NCBI RefSeq assembly: GCF_016901015.1
Contig: NZ_JAFEUP010000003.1
Coordinates: forward strand, 682,001 to 746,000
DNA: 64,000 nucleotides
Source of the DNA: Zestomonas insulae
Lineage (GTDB): Bacteria; Pseudomonadota; Gammaproteobacteria; Pseudomonadales; Pseudomonadaceae
Reading direction: 5' to 3'
Below, piece by piece: positions 45,930 through 54,382 of the stretch; the stretch's first letter is position 1; every line of letters starts with the position of its first letter. Below the pieces are notes generated by a model. That model made no database searches. It was not told the DNA's origin and was given only the letters and a program-made list of their open reading frames with translations. Both the position numbers and the translations under genes were made by a program.

Positions 45930-46232
45930 TTACAGTTCTTCGTGCAGCCGGCGAAGGAATTCGGCGATGGCGGCTTCGTCGCGTTTGAAGAAGTTCCACT
46001 GGCCGACCTTGCGGCTGGTCACCAGACCGGCGCGTTGCAGGGTGGCCAGGTGTGCCGACACGGTGGACTGCGACAGACCGCTGCGCTGGTCGAACTTGCC
46101 GGCGCAGACACCGATCTCGAACGGATGATCCTGTTCGACGAAATACTTCTCCGGCTCCTTCAGCCAGGTCAGCATGTCGCGGCGTACCGGGTGGGAGAGG
46201 GCTTTGAGCACTTCGTCGAGGTCGAGGTTCAT
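45930..46232 (-). CDS. pyeR: ArsR-family repressor PyeR
   Basis: A 100-aa winged-helix regulator: MNLDLDEVLKALSHPVRRDMLTWL, recognition helix GLSQSTVSAHLATLQRAGLV, wing RKVGQWNFFKRDE. The metal-binding ELCVCDL motif of ArsR/SmtB is absent (FEIGVCAGKFDQRSG instead), as expected for PyeR, a non-metal ArsR repressor of its own operon. Two direct repeats TATATCGTG sit in its promoter region. Upstream in-frame extension to 46922 is antisense to acpH and is rejected. Confidence 0.9.
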   Translation of the reverse strand: MNLDLDEVLKALSHPVRRDMLTWLKEPEKYFVEQDHPFEIGVCAGKFDQRSGLSQSTVSAHLATLQRAGLVTSRKVGQWNFFKRDEAAIAEFLRRLHEEL

Positions 46233-46245
46233 GGCTGTTCCGCCG

Positions 46246-46276
46246 TATATCGTGTTGAGGCGAACTATATATCGTG
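46246..46276 (-). promoter_or_regulatory. Direct-repeat operator candidate for pyeR operon
   Basis: TATATCGTG occurs at 46246-46254 and again at 46268-46276, 22 bp apart (two helical turns). The second overlaps TATAGT on the minus strand, a possible -10. A dimeric ArsR repressor bound here would block RNA polymerase. Confidence 0.5.
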
Positions 46277-46349
46277 ACTTGGCGATACGTGATCGATTCG
46301 ACCGATAGTGACTATCGACCGCGACAATGTTTGCCCGCACCATGGGCGC

Positions 46350-46931
46350 ATGAACTATCTCGCGCACCTGCACCTCGGCGGCTCGCAGCCCGGCCAACTG
46401 CTTGGCAGCCTGTACGGCGACTTCGTCAAAGGCCCGCTGGCCGGGCGCTTTGCCGCCGACGTCGAAGCGGCCATCCAGCTGCACCGGCGCATCGACGCCT
46501 TCACCGACCAGCACCCGCTGGTCGCCGCGGCCAAGGCGCGCTTCCCGCGCGAGCGGCGGCGCCTGGCCGGCGCGGTGCTCGACGTGTTCTTCGACCACTG
46601 CCTGGCGCGCGACTGGTCGCTGTACGCCGACGAGCCGCTGCCGGCCTTCACCGCCAGGGTGTACCGCACCCTGGCCGGCACCGCCGAACTGCCCGGGCGC
46701 CTGGCGCTGATCGCGCCGCGCATGGCGGCGCAGGACTGGCTGGGCAGCTACCGCGAGTTCGCCGTGGTCGAGACGGTGATCGGCGGCATGGGCCGGCGCC
46801 TGTCGCGCCCGGAACTGCTGGCCGGCGCCTGGGACGAGCTCGCGCAGCTGTACGAGCCGCTCAGCGAGGATTTCCGCGCCTTCTACCCCGAACTGCAGCG
46901 TTTCGCCGGCAGCCAATTGCACACGGATTGA
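46350..46931 (+). CDS. acpH: ACP phosphodiesterase AcpH
   Basis: A 193-aa enzyme of the HD-like ACP hydrolase family that removes 4'-phosphopantetheine from acyl carrier protein. It begins MNYLAHLHLGG, contains GSLYGDFVKGPLAGRF, HRRIDAFTDQHP and VLDVFFDHCLARDW (metal-binding His/Asp), and has the same length as E. coli AcpH. ATG 46350 matches that N-terminus; 46308 is an in-frame alternative. Divergent from pyeR. Confidence 0.9.
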   Translation: MNYLAHLHLGGSQPGQLLGSLYGDFVKGPLAGRFAADVEAAIQLHRRIDAFTDQHPLVAAAKARFPRERRRLAGAVLDVFFDHCLARDWSLYADEPLPAFTARVYRTLAGTAELPGRLALIAPRMAAQDWLGSYREFAVVETVIGGMGRRLSRPELLAGAWDELAQLYEPLSEDFRAFYPELQRFAGSQLHTD

Positions 46932-47002
46932 CCTGTATCAAGCGGTCGATTGGCTAAAAAGTGTGCAATTGAGGCTGGTCATCCTGAGTACGGAGGTGCG
47001 CC

Positions 47003-47368
47003 TTGCAATCGTTGATGCTGGCGACCGATCTTTCCCCCGCCGCCGAGCCGGCCCTGCGCCGCGCCGCCGACCTGGCGCGGCGTTACGCCTGCCCGTGGTA
47101 CATCCTGCATGTGCTCGAGGGCGACGCGGCGGACGCCGAGAAGCAGGCCGCCGCGCGCCTGGAACGGCGCATGGAGCTGCTCACCCGGCTGGCCGGGCGC
47201 GCCCCGGAAGTGTGGATCGAGCGCGGCGACGTGGTCGATCAGATCACCGCATCGACGCGCTGGGCCGAAGTCGACCTGCTGGTGCTCGGCGGCGGGCCGC
47301 TGAATCGCTACCTGCGCGATCTGCCCTGCGAACTGCTGATCGTGCCGCCGGCACTGGAGCGCGCATGA
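47003..47368 (+). CDS. Universal stress protein (UspA fold)
   Basis: 121 aa with the Usp alpha/beta fold: MLATDLSPAAEPALRRAADLARR at the N-terminus and LLVLGGGPLNRYLRDLPCELLIVPP near the end, where the usual G-2x-G-9x-G(S/T) ATP loop is only partly kept. Shorter than typical (about 140-150 aa). The TTG at 47003 is chosen because GGAGGTG lies 5-6 nt upstream; ATG 47015 would remove the first strand. It converges on olsA with an 8-bp gap. Confidence 0.82.
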   Translation: MQSLMLATDLSPAAEPALRRAADLARRYACPWYILHVLEGDAADAEKQAAARLERRMELLTRLAGRAPEVWIERGDVVDQITASTRWAEVDLLVLGGGPLNRYLRDLPCELLIVPPALERA

Positions 47369-47376
47369 AACGCGGA

Positions 47377-48150
47377 TCAGGCCGCCAGCGCCTGCTGCGC
47401 AACTGCGCCGAACAACGCCGCGTGCACCGCGAACTGGGCCTGGCGGGCGAGCTCGGCGCGCTCCAGCCCCTGGCTGCGCAGCGGAGCGAGCAACTCGATG
47501 CGCACTTGCAGATCGTCCTCGGCAAACAGTCGCAGCAGGTGTGACACCAGGTCATCGTCGCCAATGAACGGCGCGACGCGGTGATCGACCTCGCCATCCC
47601 GTGCATAACGAATCGCCACCGGCTGCACCGGCGTGCCGGTGTCGATCGCGCTGCCCAGCAGGCGGCCGTGGAAGGTGCGCAGCGCGCGGCCATCGGTGGT
47701 GGTGCCTTCCGGAAAGATCAGCACCGCGCGGCCATGGCGCAGGCACTCGCCCATGCGCCGCTGCAGCAGCGCGCTGTCGCCGGTGCCGCGGCGGATGAAC
47801 AGGGTGCCGGCCTGCTGCGCCAGCCAGCCGGCCAGCGGCCAGTGACGCACCTCGGCCTTGGACAGGAAGGTCAGCGGGGCGAGCATGCCGAGCAGCGGAA
47901 TATCGGTCCACGACACGTGGTTGCTGACCCACAGCATCGGCTGGCTGGGCAGCTCGCCGTGCACGCTGACGCGGAACGGCAACGCGCCATTGAGCCGCTG
48001 CAGGTAGGCGCGACTGAGGCGCTGGCGCAGCGCGGCCAGGTCACGCCGGCTCAGGCGTTGCAGCAGCGCCACGCCGCTGGCCAGCAGCAGGCCGGCACCG
48101 AGCACCGCGGCCAGGCGCAGCAAGCGCGCGTACAGGCGCAGGCGCTTCAT
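47377..48150 (-). CDS. olsA: Lyso-ornithine lipid acyltransferase OlsA
   Basis: A 257-aa membrane-associated 1-acylglycerol-phosphate-acyltransferase-fold enzyme. The N-terminal TM (about 10-30) is followed by catalytic HX4D in VSNHVSWTD and the substrate motif FPEGTTT. OlsA adds the second, ester-linked acyl chain to lyso-ornithine lipid. ATG 48150 overlaps the olsB stop (ATGA), so olsB and olsA are one coupled operon, as in P. aeruginosa PA4350-PA4351. Confidence 0.9.
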   Translation of the reverse strand: MKRLRLYARLLRLAAVLGAGLLLASGVALLQRLSRRDLAALRQRLSRAYLQRLNGALPFRVSVHGELPSQPMLWVSNHVSWTDIPLLGMLAPLTFLSKAEVRHWPLAGWLAQQAGTLFIRRGTGDSALLQRRMGECLRHGRAVLIFPEGTTTDGRALRTFHGRLLGSAIDTGTPVQPVAIRYARDGEVDHRVAPFIGDDDLVSHLLRLFAEDDLQVRIELLAPLRSQGLERAELARQAQFAVHAALFGAVAQQALAA

Positions 48151-48905
48151 ACCGCGGCCTTGAAGTGGCGGGCGTAGCGGGGGCACAGCTCGTCGCGCTT
48201 GAGCAGGATGAACACGTCGGCGACCTGGAAGTCCGGGTCCCAGCACGGTTCGCCGCAGATCTTCGCGCCGAGGCGCATGTAGGCCTTGAGCAGCGGCGGC
48301 AGCTCGGCGATCACATTGCCCGGCAGGTCCAGCACCGGCAGCGGATTCTTCGGCTCGGCGCGCAGGTGCTCGGTGCACAGGTAGCGTTCGCGCAGGCGCT
48401 GCATGATCGCCTGGGCCTGGATGCCGCCGTCCTGCATGGGGATGCTCGCGCAGCCCATCAGGTAGCGGTAGCCGCCCTCGTTGAGCACTTCGGCCAGCTC
48501 GCCCCACAGCACGGCGATGGTCGCGCCGTTGCGGTAGGCTGGGTCGACGCAGGTACGGCCGATTTCCAGCACCGGGCCGTGCAGCCCGGCCAGGCCGTGC
48601 AGGCTGAATTCTTCTTCGCTGTAGAAGCGCCCCAGGCCGGCGGCGGCGCGGTGGTCGAGCAGTCGCGTGGTGGCGACCAGGCGGCCGCTGCCTTCGTCGC
48701 GCACGCCGATGTGCGCGCAGTGGGCGTCGTAGTCGTCCATGTCCAGGCCGTGCTCGGCGCCGTTGAGCTTGGCGTCGAATTCCGCGCTGAACACCTGGAA
48801 GCGCAGCGCCTGGGCTTCGCGCAGGGCGGCCGGGCCGTGCAGGCGCTCGGCGACCAGACGGCGAGGTTGATTGGTGCGATCGTGGCTAGCGGGGCTCGCG
48901 GTCAT
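48147..48905 (-). CDS. olsB: Ornithine N-acyltransferase OlsB
   Basis: A 252-aa GNAT-like (hemolysin-family) acyltransferase that links a 3-hydroxyacyl chain from ACP to the alpha-amine of ornithine, the first step of phosphorus-free ornithine lipid synthesis. Signatures: [49 protein letters not shown] and [14 protein letters not shown] 48905 has CGGAGAAA upstream. A tandem Pho box about 80-120 bp upstream predicts induction by phosphate starvation. Confidence 0.92.
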   Translation of the reverse strand: MTASPASHDRTNQPRRLVAERLHGPAALREAQALRFQVFSAEFDAKLNGAEHGLDMDDYDAHCAHIGVRDEGSGRLVATTRLLDHRAAAGLGRFYSEEEFSLHGLAGLHGPVLEIGRTCVDPAYRNGATIAVLWGELAEVLNEGGYRYLMGCASIPMQDGGIQAQAIMQRLRERYLCTEHLRAEPKNPLPVLDLPGNVIAELPPLLKAYMRLGAKICGEPCWDPDFQVADVFILLKRDELCPRYARHFKAAV

Positions 48906-48982
48906 CTCGTTTCTCCGTTCGCCAGCCTGTGCGGGTTGCGGCCGGTCGACTTTGTTGTGCAAGCTCAACTTAGGTAGCCCGG

Positions 48983-49022
48983 GTGTCACCCCCATGACGC
49001 TTTGGTGATAGCTCGATGACAG
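48983..49022 (-). promoter_or_regulatory. Tandem Pho box (four 11-bp units) for olsBA
   Basis: On the minus strand, CTGTCAT-CGAG-CTATCAC (49022-49005) matches the PhoB consensus at 13 of 14 half-site positions. Two weaker units follow at exact 11-bp steps: GCGTCAT (49000-48994) and GTGACAC (48989-48983). TAAGTT about 10 bp further could be the -10. Orientation and spacing fit PhoB activation of olsB. Confidence 0.75.
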
Positions 49023-49044
49023 TCCCCACCGATGGAGAACGACC

Positions 49045-49929
49045 ATGCCCTGGCAGCGCCTGCTGGACACTCACGACCGCCTGCCCGCCGACGCCAGCCT
49101 GGATGACTGGTACGCCGCGCTGCGCGAGCGCCTCGGTGGCGCGCCCGGGCCGTTCGAGCTGGCGCTGCTCGGCGGGCGCCTGGCCGCCAGCCCGGGGCTG
49201 GCGTTCCTCGCCGGGTACCAGGCGGCCCTGCGCGCGCTGTGGCCGTCGGCGCCGGCGAGCCTCGGCGCGCTGTGCGTGACCGAGAACAAGAGCGTCCGCC
49301 CCGCCGACCTGCAGACCCGCCTGGACGGCCTGACCCTGCATGGCCGCAAGGACTTCGTCACCGCCGCCGAGGCCGCCGACTGGCTGCTGGTGGCGGCCCG
49401 CGACGAACCCGCCGGCGCACCGCCGCGGGTCGCCTTGTGCGTGGTCTACAACGGCGCCGCCGGGGTGCGCATCGAGACCCTGCCGGCGCTGCCGCTGATG
49501 CCGGACATCAGCCACGGCCGCCTGCACCTCGACGGCGCGCATTGCGAACGCCTCGCCGGCGACGGCTGGGACGACTACACCAAGCCATTCCGCAGCCTCG
49601 AGGACCTGCATGTGATGACCGCGGTGACCGCCTGGCAATTCGGCGTGGCGGTCGAGCAGCCGTGGCCGCAGGCGCTGCGCCTGCAACTGCTCGGCCTGCT
49701 CAGCGGCTGCGCCGAGGTGGCGCGGCAGCCGGCGTCGGCGGCGGTCAGCCACGTACTGCTCGGCGGCCTGTTCGCTCAGCAGGCGGCGCTGCGCCCGCAG
49801 ATCGACGCGGCCTTCGCCAGCGGCGCGCCGGAGCTGGCGGCGATCTGGCAACGCGACCAGCGCCTGCTCGACGTGGCCAGCGCGGCACGCGGCAAACGCC
49901 TGGAGAAGGCGCTGGCGAGTTTTGCCTAG
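49045..49929 (+). CDS. Acyl-CoA dehydrogenase-like protein, short
   Basis: 294 aa with weak similarity to acyl-CoA dehydrogenases: [48 protein letters not shown] resembles the middle beta domain, and the C-terminal half is helical. It is about 90 residues shorter than real acyl-CoA dehydrogenases and lacks a clear catalytic Glu and FAD-binding stretch, so it may be a degenerate family member. ATG 49045 is preceded by GGAGAACGACC. It starts only 22 bp from the Pho box of the divergent olsB. Confidence 0.65.
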   Translation: MPWQRLLDTHDRLPADASLDDWYAALRERLGGAPGPFELALLGGRLAASPGLAFLAGYQAALRALWPSAPASLGALCVTENKSVRPADLQTRLDGLTLHGRKDFVTAAEAADWLLVAARDEPAGAPPRVALCVVYNGAAGVRIETLPALPLMPDISHGRLHLDGAHCERLAGDGWDDYTKPFRSLEDLHVMTAVTAWQFGVAVEQPWPQALRLQLLGLLSGCAEVARQPASAAVSHVLLGGLFAQQAALRPQIDAAFASGAPELAAIWQRDQRLLDVASAARGKRLEKALASFA

Positions 49930-49954
49930 ATCGTTGGGTGCGACCTTCGGTTCC

Positions 49955-50078
49955 GTCCCTCTCCCTAGCCCTCTCCCGGAGGGAGAAGGGATTGTCCGGC
50001 GTTGTGGCATGGTCGCGTAGTGCCGAGGTCGGACCACGCTACACCCTCTCCCTCTGGGAGAGGGCAGGGGTGAGGGGT
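49955..50078. repeat. REP/BIME-like palindromic element
   Basis: Two inverted hairpins, CCCTCTCCC-GGA-GGGAGAAGGG (49969-49990) and CCCTCTCCC-TCT-GGGAGAGGG (50044-50064), flank a roughly 53-bp centre, with extra CCCTCTCCC / GGTGAGGGG arms outside. Frames through it give the familiar Ser-Pro-Leu-Pro-Ser peptides of this dispersed proteobacterial repeat. It fills most of the gap 49930-50211; the remainder carries the leader of the serine hydrolase gene. Confidence 0.8.
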
Positions 50079-50211
50079 GGGCGGCTGGATAGCAACGGGT
50101 TACCGCTTTGCGCTGGCACGGAATGTCGGCAAAAGCGGCGCGTTGCGCGCTATTGGGCGACGTTGGCGGCGTGCTAGGGTGCGCGCTTCGTCGACAACAA
50201 GAGGCCTTTCG

Positions 50212-51330
50212 ATGCCCATTCCCGCCTTGCGCCGCCTGAGCCTGACGCTCGCGCTGAGCGCCGCCATTCCCCTGGTTCACGCTGAAACCTGGCCCGCCGC
50301 CGATTGGGCCAGCGCGCCGGCGCCGCGCAGCGTCGCGGTCGACGCCCTGGAGGCCTACGCCTTCCCGGCGCGTGATGACGTCGGCCGCAAAGGTGTGCGC
50401 ACCGACGCGCTGCTGGTGATCCGCGACGGCGAGATCGTCTACGAGCGCTATGCCGGGCCGACCAAGGCCAGCACTCCGCACCTGACCTGGTCGGTGAGCA
50501 AGAGCCTGCTCGCCGCCACTCTCGGCACCGCCTACCGCGACGGGCGCTTCAAGCTCGACGACGCGGCCGCCAAGTTCTACCCACCACTCGCCGCGCACCC
50601 CAGCCTGAAGGTCGGCCACCTGCTCAACTGGGCATCCGGCCTGGCCTGGCAAGAAGGCTACGAATACGCGCCGCTGACCTCCTCGGTGGTGGCCATGCTG
50701 TACACCCGCGGGCGCAGCGACATGGCCGGCTTCACCGCCGGCTTCAGCGAGGAAGTCGCCCCCGGTACGCGCTTCCGCTATTCCAGCGGCGACACCAACC
50801 TGCTGTCCGCGGTGCTGCGCGGCGTGGTCGGCGCGGACGCCTACCAGGACTACCCGTGGCACGCGCTGTTCGAGCCGCTGGGGATCACCAGCGCGGTGTG
50901 GGAGAGCGATGCGCAGGGCACCTACGTGGCCTCGTCCTACACCTACCTGACCGCCCGCGACCTGGCCCGCGTCGGCCTGCTGATGCAGCGCGACGGGCGC
51001 TGGGGCGAGCAGCAGCTGCTGCCGCCGGCGTGGATCGCCTTCAACCGCACGCCGTTCGCCAACTACCAGGCCAATCCGGAGAAACCGGGCGAAGCGGTGC
51101 CGGGTGGCCAGTGGTGGCTCAACGTGCCGGTCAACGGCGCGGCCAAACCCTGGCCGGACGTGCCCAACGACCTGATCGCCGCGCTCGGCCACTGGGGCCA
51201 GGGGCTCTACGTGATTCCCAGCGAACGCCTGGTGGTAGTGCGCTACGGCGACGACCGCGACGGCAGCTATTCGCACAATGAACTGCTCAAGCGGGTGCAG
51301 ACCGCCTTCGCCGTGGAGAACGCGCAATGA
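50212..51330 (+). CDS. Serine hydrolase, beta-lactamase (class C/EstB) family
   Basis: A 372-aa exported protein (signal ending VHAET, about residue 24). The SxxK nucleophile motif is S94-V-S-K97 (TWSVSKSLL), the YxN-like motif reads YSSGDTN, and the KTG-equivalent region is HWGQGLYV. Related to 6-aminohexanoate hydrolase NylB-like and EstB-like esterases rather than a true AmpC; the substrate is unknown. Its stop overlaps the next start (ATGA). Confidence 0.85.
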   Translation: MPIPALRRLSLTLALSAAIPLVHAETWPAADWASAPAPRSVAVDALEAYAFPARDDVGRKGVRTDALLVIRDGEIVYERYAGPTKASTPHLTWSVSKSLLAATLGTAYRDGRFKLDDAAAKFYPPLAAHPSLKVGHLLNWASGLAWQEGYEYAPLTSSVVAMLYTRGRSDMAGFTAGFSEEVAPGTRFRYSSGDTNLLSAVLRGVVGADAYQDYPWHALFEPLGITSAVWESDAQGTYVASSYTYLTARDLARVGLLMQRDGRWGEQQLLPPAWIAFNRTPFANYQANPEKPGEAVPGGQWWLNVPVNGAAKPWPDVPNDLIAALGHWGQGLYVIPSERLVVVRYGDDRDGSYSHNELLKRVQTAFAVENAQ

Positions 51331-51680
51331 CCTACCGTCCCTTCGTCCTGCGCCGCCCGTTCACCAGCCTGCTGCTGGCCCTGCTGGTGATCGTCGCCGG
51401 CCTGGCTTGGCAGTACCGCAGCCACCTGGCCGCGTTCCCGGCGATCATCGGCGCCTACTCGGCCAAGGAGTACTGCTCCTGCCGTTACGTGATGGACAAC
51501 CCGGCGGACTACTGCGTCGGCTACGTCAAACAGTACGTGCCGACCAGCGCCTTCCTCGACGACGCGGCGACCAAGCGGGTGACCGCCAAGGGCCTCGGCA
51601 GCACGCAGAGCGCCGCCTGGCTCGGCGTGCGCGAAGGCTGCCGCCTGCTGCCGCAGGCGGCGGAGCTGCCGGGCTCCTGA
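51327..51680 (+). CDS. Small membrane-anchored Cys-containing protein
   Basis: 117 aa: one TM (about 12-30, FTSLLLALLVIVAGLAW) followed by an exported domain with CSC-x10-C and another Cys (EYCSCRYVMDNPADYCVGY, REGCRLL), likely two disulfides. Unrecognised. The 4-nt overlap with the serine hydrolase gene (ATGA) shows that they are co-translated, so it may be a partner or chaperone of the hydrolase. Confidence 0.72.
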   Translation: MTYRPFVLRRPFTSLLLALLVIVAGLAWQYRSHLAAFPAIIGAYSAKEYCSCRYVMDNPADYCVGYVKQYVPTSAFLDDAATKRVTAKGLGSTQSAAWLGVREGCRLLPQAAELPGS

Positions 51681-51699
51681 TCGCGCGCTGCGGATGGCG

Positions 51700-51737
51700 G
51701 CTGCGCCGCCCCTCTCCCAGCGGGAGAGGGGCGCAGC
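51700..51737. repeat. Strong hairpin with CCCTCTCCC core
   Basis: GCTGCGC + CCCTCTCCC pairs with GGGAGAGGG + GCGCAGC across an AGC loop, with a 3-nt bulge (16 bp paired). The core is the same as in the REP-like element at 49955. It follows the 117-aa gene without a T-run; it may stop or protect the transcript. A second hairpin, GCCGCCA/TGGCGGC, lies at 51758-51775. Confidence 0.65.
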
Positions 51738-51856
51738 TTGCGGTCGCACCGGGGCTGGCCGCCAATACTGGCGGCTGGTCAGCGAACCGCCCACGGGTTT
51801 CCAAGGTCTATGCGGGCAGCTATCGTTCCGCCTGAACCGTCGAGCCCAGAGTGCCC

Positions 51857-52432
51857 ATGCCCCGACTGCTGACCTTGCTTCTCACCGCCTGCCTGGCGCT
51901 GCCGACTCAGGCCGCCTGGTACCTGGACAACGAGTCCTCGCGGATTTCCTTCGTTTCCACCCACTCCGGCAACATCGCCGAGGTGAATCGTTTCCTCACC
52001 CTGCACGGCAAGATCTCCGGCAAGGGCCAGGCCGGCCTGCGCGTCGAGCTGGACTCGGTGAGCACCGGCATCCCGCTGCGTGACGAGCGCCTGCGCGGGC
52101 TGTTCTTCGACACCGCGCGCTTCGCCGAGGCCGAGGTGAGCGCGCAGCTCGATCTCGGCCCGATCACCGACCTCGCCCCCGGCGCGCAGCTGGAACTGCG
52201 CCTGCCGCTGACCGTCAAGCTGCATGGCAGCGAGCACCAGTACCACGCCGAGCTGCTGGCCACGCGCCTGGATGAGCAGCGCTTCCAGGTGGTCACCCTG
52301 GCGCCGCTGCTGCTCAGCGTCGACGACTTCGCCCTCGCCGGTGCGCTCGGCGCGTTGGGCAAGGCCGCCGGGGTCGCCGCCATCGGTCCGGCGGTGCCGG
52401 TCAGCGCCGTGCTGATTTTCACCAGTCGCTGA
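51857..52432 (+). CDS. YceI-family periplasmic lipocalin-like protein
   Basis: 191 aa with a signal peptide (cleaved after PTQAA, about residue 18). The YceI fold is evident: WYLDNESSRISFVSTHSGNIAEVNRFLTLHGKI at the N-terminus and LTVKLHGSEHQYHAEL in the middle. YceI proteins bind isoprenoids or amphiphiles and respond to base or osmotic stress in some species. ATG 51857 is used; GTG 51851 is possible. The last base of its stop is the first base of the next ATG (TGATG), so the two are coupled. Confidence 0.83.
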   Translation: MPRLLTLLLTACLALPTQAAWYLDNESSRISFVSTHSGNIAEVNRFLTLHGKISGKGQAGLRVELDSVSTGIPLRDERLRGLFFDTARFAEAEVSAQLDLGPITDLAPGAQLELRLPLTVKLHGSEHQYHAELLATRLDEQRFQVVTLAPLLLSVDDFALAGALGALGKAAGVAAIGPAVPVSAVLIFTSR

Positions 52433-53586
52433 TGGGGCCGATCTTTCCCTGGCGCTCCGGCAACCGCTTCGCGTTGCTCATCGACGGTCCCTGCTTCTTT
52501 CCGGCGATGCTCGAGGCGATTGCCGCCGCCGAGCGCGAAGTGGTGCTCGAGCTGTACCTGATCGAGGACGGCCGCTGCAGCGAGGTGCTGGTCGACGCGC
52601 TGGTCACCGCGGCCAGTCGCGGCGCCGAGGTGCGCTGCCTGTTCGATGGCTTCGGCGCGCTGGGGCTGGGCAGGGCGCTGCGCCAGCGCCTGGAGAGTGC
52701 CGGCGTGCAGCTGCGCTACTACAACCCGCTGAGCTGGCGGCGCGGCCTGCGCAACCTGTACCGCGACCACCGCAAGCTGCTGGTGGTCGACCGTCGCCTG
52801 GCGTTCGTCGGCGGCACCGGCTCGACCGACGATTTCTGGCAGCCCGACGAGGAGCCGAGCCGCTGGCACGAGGTGATGGTCAGCATCGCCGGGCCGCTGG
52901 TCGCGCACTGGCAGCTGCTGTTCGACTACCAGTGGCTGGCCTGCGTCAGCCGCCGGCCGTGGAAGCCGGAGGAGGCGCCGGGCCTCGCTCATCTGCCGCC
53001 GCTGCCGCCGAGCGGCGAGGGTATGGGTCGCCTGGCCTACGCCGATGCGCGCCAGCACAAGGACATCGTCCAGTCGCTGGTGCGCAGCATCCGCCGCGCC
53101 AAGCACCGCGTGTGGCTGGCCACGCCGTATTTTCTGCCCAGCTGGAAAGTGCGTCGCGCGCTGCTGCACGCCGCGCGGCGCGGGGTCGACGTGCAGTTGC
53201 TGCTGACCAGCCGTAACACCGATCACAAGCCGGTGCGCTACGCCGGGCAACGCTACTACCCGCGGCTGCTGCGCGCCGGGGTGCGTATTCACGAACACGG
53301 GCCGCGCTTCCTGCACCTGAAGATGGTGCTGGTCGATGACTGGGTGAGCGTCGGCTCGTGCAACTTCGATCACTGGAACCTGCGCTTCAACCTGGAAGCC
53401 AACCTCGAGACGCTGGACGCCGAGTTCACCGCCGCGGCGGCCGCGTGCCTGCAGGCCGGCATGACCAGTGCGCAGGAGATCAGCCTCGAGGCCTGGCGCG
53501 CGCGGCCGCTGCGCAAACGCATCCGCCAGCGGCTGTGGGGCTGGCTGGACCGCATGGTGGTCAACCTGCTCGACCGGCGCCGCTGA
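52432..53586 (+). CDS. clsB: Cardiolipin synthase B-like phospholipase D protein
   Basis: A 384-aa PLD-superfamily enzyme with two HKD motifs: H113-R-K115-x4-D120 (RDHRKLLVVD) and H295-L-K297-x4-D302 (FLHLKMVLVD), each followed by a Gly-Ser-like turn (GGTGSTDDF; GSCNFDHWN). The Arg-rich C-terminal tail is likely membrane-binding. ClsB-type enzymes make cardiolipin from phosphatidylglycerol (and PE); close Pseudomonas relatives are labelled phospholipase. No TM is present. Confidence 0.85.
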   Translation: MGPIFPWRSGNRFALLIDGPCFFPAMLEAIAAAEREVVLELYLIEDGRCSEVLVDALVTAASRGAEVRCLFDGFGALGLGRALRQRLESAGVQLRYYNPLSWRRGLRNLYRDHRKLLVVDRRLAFVGGTGSTDDFWQPDEEPSRWHEVMVSIAGPLVAHWQLLFDYQWLACVSRRPWKPEEAPGLAHLPPLPPSGEGMGRLAYADARQHKDIVQSLVRSIRRAKHRVWLATPYFLPSWKVRRALLHAARRGVDVQLLLTSRNTDHKPVRYAGQRYYPRLLRAGVRIHEHGPRFLHLKMVLVDDWVSVGSCNFDHWNLRFNLEANLETLDAEFTAAAAACLQAGMTSAQEISLEAWRARPLRKRIRQRLWGWLDRMVVNLLDRRR

Positions 53587-53660
53587 TCCCAACCTTTGAC
53601 GGGCGCCGGCGGTGCCGCGCCTGGCTATGCTCGGCGGATAAGCATAAGAAAGGACCCGCC

Positions 53661-54245
53661 ATGCGCCGTCACCTGCTGCTCGCCGTGCTGTTGTCGACCC
53701 TGCTCGGCTGCTCGACCCCCGGGGCCTTCTTCGGCGCCACCGAGGGCCCGTCGTTCCAGCCGCATCAGCTCAGCGACGGCGATCACGCGCTGGTCTACCT
53801 GTACCGGCCGCAGAGCGACTGGGCCGATCAGGAACTCGAGGCGCCGGCGCTGTTCATCAACCACGAGCTGATCGGCAGCCTGCCGAGCAACGGCTACCTG
53901 GTGCTGGAGTTCGACATCGCCAGCTACCAGTTGGAGATGCGCCGCCCGCTGCTGGGGAGCTACTGGACGCTGTTCGCCGACGGTCTGTTCGACTTCACCA
54001 AGATCACCAGCTTCGCCCTGGATGCCGGCGCGGGCGGGGTCTACTACCTGCGCTACGACGAACTCAACCCGCCGCCGCTGGCCGGCGGCGAGGCCAGCGT
54101 CAACGACGGGCCGCTGCAGCTGGTGTCGGCGCAGCTCGGCGCGCGCGAGATCGCCGCCACCCACCTGGTGCAGCCCTACGCACGGATCGACGCCAGCGGC
54201 ACGCGCGAGAGCGAGCCGGGCTTCTGGCAGAGGCTGATGCCGTAG
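53661..54245 (+). CDS. DUF2846-like lipoprotein
   Basis: A 194-aa lipoprotein (MRRHLLLAVLLSTLLGC, lipid Cys17). The mature part is beta-rich with HALVYLYRPQSDWADQELEAPALFINHELIGSLPSNGYLVLEF, typical of DUF2846 proteins that pair a small beta sandwich with an unknown ligand. AAGGA lies 7 nt before the ATG. Function unknown. Confidence 0.75.
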   Translation: MRRHLLLAVLLSTLLGCSTPGAFFGATEGPSFQPHQLSDGDHALVYLYRPQSDWADQELEAPALFINHELIGSLPSNGYLVLEFDIASYQLEMRRPLLGSYWTLFADGLFDFTKITSFALDAGAGGVYYLRYDELNPPPLAGGEASVNDGPLQLVSAQLGAREIAATHLVQPYARIDASGTRESEPGFWQRLMP

Positions 54246-54382
54246 CCGGCAGGGTGCTGCGCCCGCCGCGGCATTCGCGACTAGGCTCGGAGAAGCGCGC
54301 CCCGGTAGTAATCAGCTATTACCCGCCGTGGCCGACGCGGCCGGATAATGCGGCCATCCCCCACTGAGCCAGGAGACTCCCG

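Noticed and set aside
46232..46922. Long N-terminal extension of PyeR
   Set aside because: Antisense to acpH; ATG 46232 gives the normal ArsR length.
48970..51327. 785-aa minus-strand open frame through the REP element
   Set aside because: It is antisense to three real genes, and its recognisable Ser-Pro-Leu-Pro-Ser stretches come from the REP repeat.
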